DNA from: Dastarcus helophoroides
Taxonomy: Eukaryota > Arthropoda > Insecta > Coleoptera > Bothrideridae
DNA length: 64,000 bases
Direction: 5' to 3'
NCBI GenBank assembly: GCA_028583605.1
Contig: CM053329.1
Location: 5,642,001-5,706,000, forward strand
Of the stretch, positions 11,930 to 21,064 are shown in pieces. A program made the position numbers and the translations under genes. The notes beneath the pieces are model-generated. The model saw only the letters and a program-made list of their open reading frames with translations, had not been told where the DNA came from and did no database searches. Each line of letters begins with the position of its first letter. Position 1 is the stretch's first letter.

Positions 11930-12865
11930 AGGGTATCCCGTATCGTTATGTTCAAATTTTGGGAGCAGAAACTAGACTTAATTCTAAGACTAAAAAGCAC
12001 CAAAGTTGTAGGTTGATCTTCTTTTGTTCAAAAGTTACGGGTGTATAAAATTATCCAGACAGTAAGTAGAGTTAAGAGATTTTTTTTTAATTTATGTTAC
12101 AAATTGTTAAGCAAAAGGAAATAAGAGATTTAGGTAGTCATGCAAGAGTGCCAACAGGATCAAATTTATATTTAACTTAAAATTTAGCAGTGACTATCTT
12201 CATATTTAGATAGAGTAAACCAGACGACAATGGTAAATTCGCCAAATATTCATTTTAGCTACTTTCATAGGTTTACTAATTTACAATTTCTTTCTGATGA
12301 ATTACCACCTCTTTTAGAACTTCCACTTTATTGAGAAGGGATATGTGGTTTTAAATAGACGGGGTACCACCACATATTGGAATACATGTTCGAAATTTTT
12401 TCAGTAACAATTACCCATAATGCATTGATTGGGGGGACCCTGTTCCGTGGCCACCTAGATCCCTGACCATAACTCCCTAGACTTTTATTTCAGGATATAT
12501 ACGAAAAATTTAGTTTACAGTAAAGTTTCAGACACAAGAGAAGAATTAATTGAACGTAGTCAGCAATCTGTTCAACAAATTCGGATAAACAGACTTCAAA
12601 TAAGAAGTGCCATTTTGTCCATTGGATTACGCTCACAGGTCTGTGTTCAGAAAGGAGGACGGCATTTAGAAAACCTAATTCATTTATAATTTGTAAATAA
12701 TAATTTAAGTTATTATTTGAATAATTTTTTTACTTACTTGATTTTGATTAAATTTTATAGGGCTGTAACTTTTAAACAAAAGAAGATCGACTTACAGCTG
12801 TTATGTTTTTTAGTCTTAGAATTTAGTCTAGTTTATGCTCCCAATTTTGAATATATGCCCTGTAT
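11930..12865 (+). mobile_element. DUF4817-type Tc1/mariner-like element with long inverted ends, internally deleted
   Basis: A ~105-bp arm at 11,948-12,052 (GGGAGCAGAAACTAGACTTA and onward) is repeated in inverted, diverged form at 12,749-12,862. The arms share blocks such as ACTAGACT(T/A)AATTCTAAGAC and GATCTTCTTTTGTT. They enclose only the C-terminal part of a transposase. The right terminus reads CCCTGTATA and the left outermost bases GGGTATCCC, so the exact ends are uncertain by a few bases. The element is under 1 kb, too small to encode a full transposase, so it is a non-autonomous deletion derivative. Confidence 0.7.
12220..12690 (+). pseudogene. DUF4817-associated DDE transposase, C-terminal remnant
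   Basis: Across several frames the plus strand gives an LPPLLELPL block, then W-F-x-x-DGVPPHI with the second catalytic Asp. PVPWPPRS follows, aligned to the usual WPPRSPDLTP block. Further on come DTREELIERSQQS, NRLQIRSAILSI, and the terminal LRSQVCVQKGGRHLENLI typical of this insect transposase group. At least four stops or shifts are present. The N-terminal helix-turn-helix and the first catalytic Asp are missing. It sits between the inverted arms of the surrounding element. Confidence 0.75.
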
Positions 12866-12869
12866 ACGC

Positions 12870-13315
12870 GGTCGCCTTTTCGCCTTTTCCTTAATTAAAT
12901 GACGAATAAGTTAGTTAATTCAACAGTGAGCTAGTTAGTTGGTTAGTCAGTTAAGTGAGTTATAATAGTAGTGTTCCGAGATCGGTTTGAAAACAAAGTG
13001 GTCAATTCACGAAGTGTTAATCTTCGAACCGGTAACGCGCAACATTATGGTTGTAGTAGTAGTTCCTGCCTGTATAAGATAAGGTTGTTGCAAAAACCAA
13101 TGGTTTGATATATTTACAAAAGCATAAGTTGGTGAGAAAATGACAGTGAATGTTATCAATCCTCTAGGTCTCTGTTGAAGAATAAATGTTCTTCCTGTTC
13201 TCAGTTTTTATTTGACAGCGTTGAACACCGGGTCACCAAGGGATATGAATTGACAAATATTACATACTCATAACTATTAAACCTTATTAACAATTAAAAC
13301 AGGAAAAACAATTAA
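12870..13315. other. Spacer between the DUF4817 element and the LINE, nothing recognised
   Basis: AT-rich sequence with GTTAGTTAG-like runs near 12,910-12,960; no motif recognised. Confidence 0.4.
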
Positions 13316-13321
13316 CAATTT

Positions 13322-14510
13322 AACGAGGAAGAGCAAAGCTTTAGAAAAAACAGATCGACGATTGACGTGATATTTACCATCAGGCAGATCACCGAAAAAC
13401 CGATAAAATTCAACAAAACAGCATATATGTGCTATATTGATCTCACCCAGGCATTTAATAGAGTACATCTAACTGACATAGTAGGGCTACTGAAACAACG
13501 AAAAATAGACCCAAACATAATAAGAATCGTTAGCGAACTGAATACGAACACTTCAACATTCATAAGGACGGACTCAGGAATGACGAAGAAAATATCAATC
13601 GCGACAGGGATACGACAAGGAGATAGCCTAAGTCCAATATTATTCAACGCTATCTTAAACGAAATTGTAAGAGAGGTTAAGAGCAAGGGCCGAGGATATA
13701 GAATGGGAAATAAAGAAATCAAAATACCGTGCTCTGCGGACGACGCCGTAATAATTTCCGAAGATAAAGATAACCTTCAGAGACTCCTTTATGCTTTTAA
13801 AAGAGTAGCTTACTCTTTCAATATGAATATTTCCACTTAAATAACCCAATGCCTAGCTATACCCAGGGAACCGAGAAGGTGCAAGCTAGCAGTATACAAT
13901 AAGAGCATAGAGCAAGTTATATCGTACACATACCTTGGAACCAAAATAACAAGTAAAAGAAATTTAAAAGAGGAGGTGCAGAGCCAAAAAGCAAAAGCTT
14001 CTCTGATATCAAGATACCTGCGCAACATAATATGGATGAATAAGCACATGAATATATCTAGCAAGTTCAGGATTTATAAAATATGTGTTATGCCAATCAT
14101 GACGTATGCCATTGAAACTAGAGCCGAGAATGCCGAAACCAAAAGACATCTGAGAACAACAGGGATGAGAATGCTGAGACATATAACAGGCTACACATTA
14201 CTCGACCACAAGAGAAATGAAGAAATCAGAGAGATCTATGGGCTAGAGGATGTGGTACGATGGGTCAGAATAAGACGTAACCATTAGAGAGATAGGATAT
14301 AGATAGAATGCCTGATAACCGGCTACCCAGAACAGCAAAAACGGAAAAGCCTAACAACGCCAGATTCCCAGGAAGACCACCAAAACACTAGTACGAAAGC
14401 TGGACCTCTGCATCCAAGAGTGAGGAACATTGTAAGAAACACAGGACTAAGTCCTAACATAGGTAGAAGAAGAAGAAGAACAATTGAAACAACAATAGAT
14501 ATTAAAAATT
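13322..14510 (+). pseudogene. Non-LTR (LINE) reverse transcriptase, 5'-truncated, with few stops
   Basis: The frame opens near 13,322 with SFRKNRSTIDVIFTIRQI, the 'GFRKGRST' block of insect LINE RTs. It proceeds through YIDLTQAFNRV (catalytic Asp of motif A), GIRQGDSLSPILFN (motif B) and CSADDAVII (the catalytic DD, with Ser where Tyr or Phe is usual). A UAA at 13,838-13,840 breaks the frame. The same frame continues without a shift through YTYLGTKITS, YAIETRAENAETK and HITGYTLLDHKR to a UAG at 14,285-14,287, where relatives have Trp. It then runs on to about 14,500. The endonuclease domain and 5' end are absent, as usual for truncated LINE copies. Only two in-frame stops suggest this is a relatively recent insertion compared with its neighbours. 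I do not assign the clade. Confidence 0.85.
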
Positions 14511-14569
14511 CCATGATATTCCTATAAATGTTTGCTACGACGGGATCAGGTTTCGCTTTACTGCATCAT

Positions 14570-15200
14570 GGGCGGTTACACCAGCAATTTTTTTCCACAA
14601 AGTAAGGGTGATAAATGTCAAATATTACATATGTTTGTATTCAGAATAAATAAAAGATTTATTTTCAGCAAAAAAAAGTAGGGAGTGCAATTTGAAAAAA
14701 AAAAGGCTGGGAATGGTTTCTGCTGGGTTGTAGCAACGGCCACAGTTTTGAAAATTTATTATAATGGATTAATTGATACAATTTAAAAAAAATTATTTCA
14801 ATTTTGTATCTTTTCAACTAACTGAGATATCACCTCTTAAGATTATTTTGGGATAATTTTGCATATACACAATAATTATTATTTTTTTTAGCGAGACCCT
14901 GTTCCTTCAGTGATGAAGAACTACATATGCCTGTATTCAGAATAAACTGAAAATTCGGTCTTAGTGATACATTAGAGTTAAAAATATGTGATCAGCGACT
15001 GGGAGTCGAACACAGGACCTTCAAGTTGCGGGTCAGGCTCCTAACCACAGAGCCATCGCCACCTCTACTTTCAACTCTACTCATGCATTTCACATAACGT
15101 ACTCTCGGTATCCGCTATCAGCTACATTGAAAAAATTGAGGGGTACAATTTGTAAAAAAAAAGGAGGAGCGTGGTTATTTTTTCAGCAACCACCAAAATT
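14570..15200 (-). repeat. SINE-like composite repeat
   Basis: Two related blocks recur here: TATTCAGAATAAA with a CATATG just upstream at about 14,628-14,655 and again at 14,920-14,955. A second pair of similar blocks (GGGAGTGCAATTTGAAAAAA at about 14,685 and GGGGTACAATTTGTAAAAAA at about 15,140) also recurs. The second copy is headed on the minus strand by a tRNA-like sequence. This suggests a tRNA-derived SINE with a conserved body, plus a partial neighbouring copy. No coding potential. Confidence 0.5.
14991..15063 (-). repeat. tRNA-like SINE head (probable pseudo-tRNA)
   Basis: On the minus strand the sequence starts GGTGGCGATGGCTCTGTGG and ends near CCCAGTCGCTGA. It has an A-box-like TGGCTCTGTGGTTAGG and a B-box-like TGTTCGACTCC. 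A D-arm (GCTC/GAGC), a T-arm (CTG.G/C.CAG) and a weak acceptor stem can be drawn, but the anticodon arm only forms a 4-bp stem with an oversized loop. That argues against a functional tRNA. Pol III internal promoter boxes plus a non-tRNA body downstream fit a tRNA-derived SINE. Confidence 0.55.
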
Positions 15201-15209
15201 TCGAGTACA

Positions 15210-15980
15210 TTAAATCAAGTAATTCTAAAATTGCTTAATATAATATTTCCTATCAGAAATATTTTCAACAAATTCTCTGCGTTATTTCGAAGGATTAAAG
15301 AAGAGAAATCGTATCTTGAAGACGAAAACTTTCCAGCATTAGTTGTTTGCTTATTTTGCGAAATTTGCATGAAAAAGCAATTTCTGCAGGTACTTGGGCA
15401 AACAGAATGTGAACGGAAAGTTATAAATTAGATCGATTTAGGAGCACGTGTTGAGTTTTTCAAGTCGAGTGATGCAAGAGAGCGTATACAGCTAACTGCC
15501 GGATTATGCAACTTCTTGGGTAATTTCGCACGGCCGAATTTTCTAAGGTATAAATTAGCCTCTAGAAAAACATTAGTTCATGGTTTGTAATTGAAAAGAA
15601 CAATTGTTCTGCCCTTACTGCATATTATACTTTTATTTTCAACGTAGTTGTTTAACATGGGCGATGCCTGCAGTGGTCGATATGAAATTGCGAGATATCG
15701 ACTTCCAGAAATTCGCTAAATTATTTTTTACTAGTAATTTTTAAAGAAATACTACAAATTATTAGCTCATCTCCAAATTTTTTAATGAAAAGATATTGCA
15801 TTTGTCAAATTACACCAAGTCATCATGCAATAAATTTAACTTTTTTCTTCTTTTTAGACCCTTTATGAGTTCAACTAATAATTAATTAGAGGCATAGTGT
15901 AATAGAGTAATGGTCTAAATATTTAATTATATTCAATAAATAAAAATAATTGACAATTTTCAAAAAAATGTTTGATGTGC
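15210..15980. other. AT-rich spacer, nothing recognised
   Basis: No recognisable coding or repeat features. The 15,171-15,431 frame (86 aa) has no motif. Confidence 0.4.
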
Positions 15981-15984
15981 GACT

Positions 15985-16195
15985 ATGTTGAAATACAAAT
16001 CTTGTCCCCTGCAACAAAGAATGACTATAAAACACAACAAAGGTTGCTCTTATGCGTTTCGACAGCCAAGCTATCATCTTCAGTATCTTTCTGAGGATGA
16101 TATCTTGGCTGTCGAAACGCGTTAGAGTAACCTTTGTTCTGTTTTTTAATCATTCTTGGTTTCACGGAACAAGATTTTTATTTCAATATTTAGAG
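15985..16195. repeat. Long hairpin, family A, copy 1 (Penelope-associated terminal repeat), hammerhead-like core
   Basis: An inverted repeat with arms of about 95 bp. ACAAAGGTTGCTCTTATGCG then TTTCGACAGCCAAGCTATCA on the left is mirrored by TGATATCTTGGCTGTCGAAA then CGCGTTAGAGTAACCTTTGT on the right. The same hairpin occurs at 49,705-49,925, just upstream of a Penelope RT. On the plus strand, CTGAGGA (16,091-16,097) is followed 16 nt later by GAAACGCGTT; on the minus strand, CTGAAGA (16,083 to 16,077) is placed the same way before GAAACGC. Both fit the CUGANGA...GAAA layout of a hammerhead ribozyme, but stem III would be nearly absent. Non-coding. Confidence 0.7.
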
Positions 16196-16199
16196 ATAA

Positions 16200-17140
16200 C
16201 CAAGGGCCAGTCCATTCTACCAAAAAAAAAACGACTATGTGATATGTGAATTACCAAAACGTAATCCTCTGACAGCTGACAATGAAATAGGTTAGTTGTT
16301 TATTTTAAACAGAAAATGCAAGTCAATACTAAAATATTGGAGATCAAAACTGGACATAGGTAAAAAATTAAAAATGAAAAAAAAAATATTAGGTAAAATA
16401 CAAAGTTAAAAAAAATGTAAATATTGTACAGCATCAGGTTGAGTATGACTATCTCTTATTCAATTCTCTTCCTCAAGTGTCTAAAATATTTAAACAAAAC
16501 CTAGTATACTGTATATGTACCGGGTGGCCAACTAAGAAAGGACGCGCGATCTCAGCAAAGAATCACTTTAGAGCTTTAGGAAAAAAATTCTAATGAGAAA
16601 AATGGCCCTGTAAAATCGCTGGAAAATATTTTTGAAGTTCTAAAATGACCGTTAGGTAGCGTAATGCGTAGGACTGAATAGAAAATTAGAAATTTCTCGA
16701 AATTTTGCTTAAATAAGGTATATTGAAAATACATGCATTGTAATCCCAGAGTAATTTCGACTTGTTTTTGTTTCACATTTTTTGTTCTATCTTTAAAATC
16801 AAAATGGTAAAGAGACGTCGAAAAAAAAATTTTTTAAATGCCATTTACTTCAGTTAGCCTTAATGAAATTTAACAAATTAATTCCCTATAGAAAGGGCTT
16901 TATTTAGTGTATCGACGGCACGTTCACATGTTTTTATTCTAAAATTATTGTTGCTGCTACAGCGCGTACAAAAATTTGATTAAAGCTCTTCTTAAGGCAG
17001 TGTTTTACGTAAAAATTGACAAAATTATTTTTAATTGGCTCTGGATTTAAAGTTAATACATAAAATTCTATTTTTTTTTAAATGGAAACCATGGCAGACA
17101 ATGATTTTAAATAAAAGAGCACTTAATCCTCTTTTTACAA
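16200..17140. other. AT-rich spacer with a possible solitary MITE end at 16,514
   Basis: The sequence GTACCGGGTGGCCAACTAAG at about 16,514 looks like one end of a DNA transposon (compare other CAGGGTG-type ends in the window), but I see no matching opposite end. The rest is AT-rich with no recognised motif. Confidence 0.35.
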
Positions 17141-17143
17141 ATA

Positions 17144-18094
17144 TACAGGGTGATTCAGTCATAATGGCATTAATTTTACCTACGTGTTCAGAAGGCTTAG
17201 TAAAGACGGAAAATGGAAAAAAAGATGTATTCTACTTTTTAAAATAGACCCAAATCAATCCATTGACCATCAAAAGCCCGGCGCTAATGACCACAAATGC
17301 TTTACAGCAACAGACGCTGATCAGGTTAGCATCAACTCGCTAGCTGCAATGATAAGCCGGTTTGGCGAGGAGGAAACATGGCTTATTAATGGGCAACAAA
17401 TCTCTATTAAAAGTTATTACATGTTTTTTTTTTTCATTAATCAATCGGTCTGATGAAAAGTAAAACACAAATTCAAAAAATAAGCGAACACAAGCGACTC
17501 AAACTAAAATAATAATTCTGCAAAATAAATAAGGATACGATGCACTGGTTTATATAATTCTGAAGCATATTAACGTTCGTTAGCAGTTAGGTTGTTGTTT
17601 GTAAAAAATATGTCAATGATAGCCCATAGTCAGCAGGTGTAGTGTACTTACATTAATACTCGAGTGCCTCTTTTCCGAACTATTTTAGACCTGTCGGGCG
17701 CATAAAAAAAGTGATGATTCGTCAGCTGCAAACTACACATGGTTTATAAAATTTCCATCGTATCAGAGATGGAAATTTTTACCGCTGACGAATCATCACT
17801 ATAAAAGGTTGGAGAATAATTCTCGAGTATTAACCACTTTTAACACTTGCACCCATATCAGCGAATTTAATTCATTACTTGCAGCATTAATATCAACGTT
17901 TACATCCATCTCGTGATTTCACCTTTTTTTTTATTTTCGTGTAACTTTCTTCTGCAATTCGTTGTTACCCGATTTTCATAGAAAAAAGCAAATCACCCAA
18001 CGACTTTTTCGCAACCATCGATGCCGCCAGAATCATTTAATGTTTTTCGTTTTGTCATTAAAATTAATACCGTTATGACTGAATCATTCTGTAT
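17144..18094. mobile_element. MITE-like element with ~38-bp inverted ends
   Basis: The left end TATACAGGGTGATTCAGTCA (17,142-17,161) and its continuation TAATGGCATTAATTTT are matched in inverted form by AAAATTAATACCGTTATGAC then TGAATCATTCTGTATA at 18,060-18,095. TA at both borders fits a Tc1/mariner-type target site. About 950 bp lie between. The internal frame 17,184-17,453 (89 aa) has no motif, so the element is most likely non-autonomous. A separate hairpin is nested inside. Confidence 0.65.
17655..17835. repeat. Nested inverted repeat inside the MITE
   Basis: Outer arms TTAATACTCGAG and CTCGAGTATTAA, and inner arms GTGATGATTCGTCAGC and GCTGACGAATCATCAC, form a symmetric ~180-bp hairpin, with a further TTTCCATC/GATGGAAA pair in the loop. 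The arms match almost perfectly, which suggests a recent or selected structure. It could be a small foldback element inserted in the larger MITE. Confidence 0.65.
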
Positions 18095-19790
18095 ATATTT
18101 ATATATGCAGTTCAGAAAAATTGGCAGGTAAAAAGTGAAGGTTCGCCTTACTCTCTTTGGGAATTTTAGGGAGAGGGTCTCTAAAACAAGGTAGATAAAC
18201 GCAACACTTTCAACTTAAAATTAAAATTTAACAGTTCAGAGTACGAGAAAATACAATTTCGTTCAAACACCTTAATTTCCTGGAGGCATATGCGCTTTGT
18301 ATCTTTTTGTCTCGAAAAGTGTAGTTACTAAATTCAAAGAAAAATTCAAACTGATTTAAAATGTTTACCGGATATTCGCTTTTACAAAGTAATAGGTTTT
18401 TAAATAACTAATATTACTAAACATTGCCCGATGAGAGTTCTAAGCGGTTTGGCGAATGGAAGTAAAATAATATATCCTGACACATATAATTAAAACAACA
18501 CTGCAAAACGACCAATTTTGAATACCATATAAAACAATAGCAAAAGTAAAAACAACAACAAAGTATGATCCACTAACATAGAATTATATACGTCAACTAA
18601 TATAATATTAAAACAGGAATTCCATATTCTAATATATAATTTAAAATACTGGAATTAAAATGTGCTTAAAATATCATTGCCAATTAGGTTGCCGCCACTG
18701 TATATAGTTAAAAAATTACTTTACCTGGAAATGTGTCGTTTTACATCTCAATTTAAATTGGCAAATTTATCACAGGATCAAATATGTTGCAGGAAATAAG
18801 TCAATCCTATATTCACTGGAAAGTAACATTTTTACAAAATTGCATTCTTTGGTCCATGTTTTTGGAGGATAACTTTTCATGTCGAAGTATTTTTACAGAT
18901 AAAACTTATGTCTTGTAAGATCGGCAGCATTATCGCATTAGCCGTTCCCGCAGCAACAGAGATTTGTCGAAGTTATTGACGGGGATTTTACTTACACATA
19001 CTTATCCTAGTCCATTAACTTCTACCACTTCATTAATGAACAACTACATAGCCGAAAAGAAGTTAAATGGACCTTTCAAACATTAAACTTTTTAACCCCT
19101 TGCTTCACTTATATTTTTGAGAGGGATGCTGCGCGTTCAAACCTGCTGGACCTGTAGGTCTAAAACTGCACTAATTAAATGTTTCCCTTAAAACCAAAAT
19201 TGACCAGTTTCGGCATTTTGCATATAAGGTTTTTACTTTATAGATATTTAGGGTGAACGATTTTTAAGAAATCACCCTGTATATTGCAACAACTGATATG
19301 TTAAAAATGGCGAAATACATGGACCGTTCCTAGTCCTGACGTTTCTAATGTAATTTAGTAAGTAGCAAGTAGGAAGGTTATTCGTGAATTACGTTCCGTT
19401 TCTTGGTATAAATAAAATGTTTATCCTCATGGAAAATTTTTAATCGAACTTAACGCTTGACAATCGGTCTTCAAAAGATTTTAAGACGCCTTCGAAAAAC
19501 GCAATAATATCTACTTTTCTTTAAATAAAATAGATCTAACATATAAAATTCTTTCCGGCATTTGCGAGAGTTTTCTTTAATTTAATTAAAGAGCTTTTAA
19601 ATTAATTCGAGAGATAATCTGACAATGAAAGAGTGTCGGATATCCATCATGAAATAACTACACAAAAGTTAATATAACATTATTAGATTTTCTGGGCTCA
19701 TAATATTTAATCTTACAGTGCCTAAATTCGATTAGTTGAGACAGAAATTGAATAAGTTTTAAAGCTAATAAAGTAGACAGCGACAATCAA
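18095..19790. other. AT-rich spacer
   Basis: No genes recognised. A short block at 19,238-19,285 (ATATTTAGGGTGAACG ... TCACCCTGTATATT) resembles 37,960-38,012 (GTATTTAGGGTGGATAG ... GCACTGTATATT), so a small transposon terminus is shared between the two places. Confidence 0.4.
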
Positions 19791-19794
19791 TCGT

Positions 19795-20085
19795 TTGTCT
19801 AGGGCGATAAAATAAAATCGAGCACCCAAAGTAACTGGCGGACGCGGGAAGTCCAATTAATCCCAAAACGGGGGGAAGGCCGATGCCCATGATAGCCATG
19901 TTGGCTGCATGACTATCGGAAAACGTTGGCTGATAAGAGTGATGTTCTGTCCGGGGAATTCTGGGAACGGCGAATATTACGCGTTTGGCTGGTAGGAGTA
20001 ATTACTGGGAGAGTTTGCCTGTTCGTCAACCTGTTTACACTCTGATTTAGAGCTTCCGGGAGCTTCACGTTTTATTATACCTGGA
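19795..20085. other. GC-richer island of unknown nature
   Basis: This stretch is visibly richer in G and C than its surroundings (runs such as AACGGGGGGAAGGCCGATGC and GTCCGGGGAATTCTGGGAAC). The minus strand has an open frame of about 60 codons containing SHAANMAIMGIGLPPVLGL, with no family I recognise, and another overlapping open frame. It could be a host exon or a conserved regulatory block, or a transposon fragment of different base composition. The sequence alone does not decide. Confidence 0.35.
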
Positions 20086-20483
20086 CAAACCACCTAGAGA
20101 TTTATCCTATAAGATAATTCAAAGTTAATTTAGTTGATCACGAAATCGTAGAAGGATATGGGCTTGGTTTGGAATAAAATTAGAGGGTTACAGGATTACC
20201 AGAAGCCATAAAGCTAATTGTTAACACCACAACTTCACACTTTTTACAGTTATGGTCAAATCATATGTGGAACAATCCTAAAACACGATGTGTAAAATGA
20301 CACGTGAAATTTCAGGTGGCGTGGCGGTTCCCGACGATGAGCTGTAAAATTCAAAGGAGACACGCCAGACCTGGACTAAATGTCGAATTACAGTTGTCCA
20401 TTTCAATAACTGCTGGAGGTTATTGGATTTTTAGTATTAAGTTATATTGTAAAGTGCCAATATGTCATGGTCAAATAATGTTA

Positions 20484-20805
20484 TTTCTGAATTTCTGACA
20501 TTATATGAACAACAACCCGTAATTTGGAACCCCAAGCATGAGGATCATAAAGATAGAAACGTTGTTCGTGGATGCAAACCCAGCGCAATTTTAGTGTATC
20601 TTGCTCAATCAGCAACTTAAAAAAGAAAAAAGAAATGCTCATGGGCACTTTTAGAAAATTACACACAAAAGTGAAGGCAAGCATGCAAACAGAAAGTAGT
20701 ACGGATGATATTTTTAAGCCAGACTGGTTTACCTTACGAACAGATGGCCAAATTCCTACACTCTGTATACACTTCGAGGGAAACAAAAAGTTCGGAGGTA
20801 ACGAA
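20484..20805 (+). pseudogene. MADF-domain protein remnant (PIF/Harbinger-associated type)
   Basis: Three frames in succession give parts of one domain. ISEFLTLYEQQPVIWNPKHE and KDRN (from 20,484) match the start of a MADF domain. LKKKKEMLMGTFRKLHTKVK with SSTDDIFKPDWF (from 20,610) is the middle, with the typical 'KRKKDSLM..FR' and 'GTDDVYKPNWF' blocks. YEQMAKFLHSVY (from 20,730) is the end. Two frameshifts separate them. MADF proteins bind DNA and are the second gene of many PIF/Harbinger elements in insects; a likely nuclease fragment follows on the opposite strand, which supports that origin over a host transcription factor. Confidence 0.7.
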
Positions 20806-20871
20806 TGATATTTATTATCACATGACTTATACATTATTATTATTTCTTGTTAACTTACAACTAAACCTAAT

Positions 20872-21060
20872 ATTGATCTTGCCATGGTACCGCGTCACAA
20901 GTCTTAAAATATTCTATAAAATTGTCTCTAATATTTTTGGCTTCAACCCCTGCTCTCCTAGCCACTTTATGAAGTGGAAGCATAAATGTAATATTGCCTT
21001 CTTCATTTCGCCATGAGCCACTTGCTAGAGTTGATGTTGGTGTAGTCAGTGTTGTTTCTC
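20872..21060 (-). pseudogene. Probable PIF/Harbinger nuclease, C-terminal fragment
   Basis: The minus frame gives LASGSWRNEEGNITFMLPL followed by a basic block, then KNIRDNFIEYFKTCDAVPWQ before a stop. The ending 'IRxxFxxYFxxxGAVPWQ' is characteristic of the C-terminus of PIF/Harbinger nucleases. Only this end is recognisable. Reading further upstream (to about 21,300) gives broken frames with no clear DDE motif. It lies tail-to-tail with the MADF remnant, a normal arrangement for the family. Confidence 0.5.
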
Positions 21061-21064
21061 AAAA

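Noticed and set aside
14991..15063. Functional tRNA gene
   Set aside because: The anticodon arm does not form a normal 5-bp stem and 7-base loop, and the body downstream is repeat-like.
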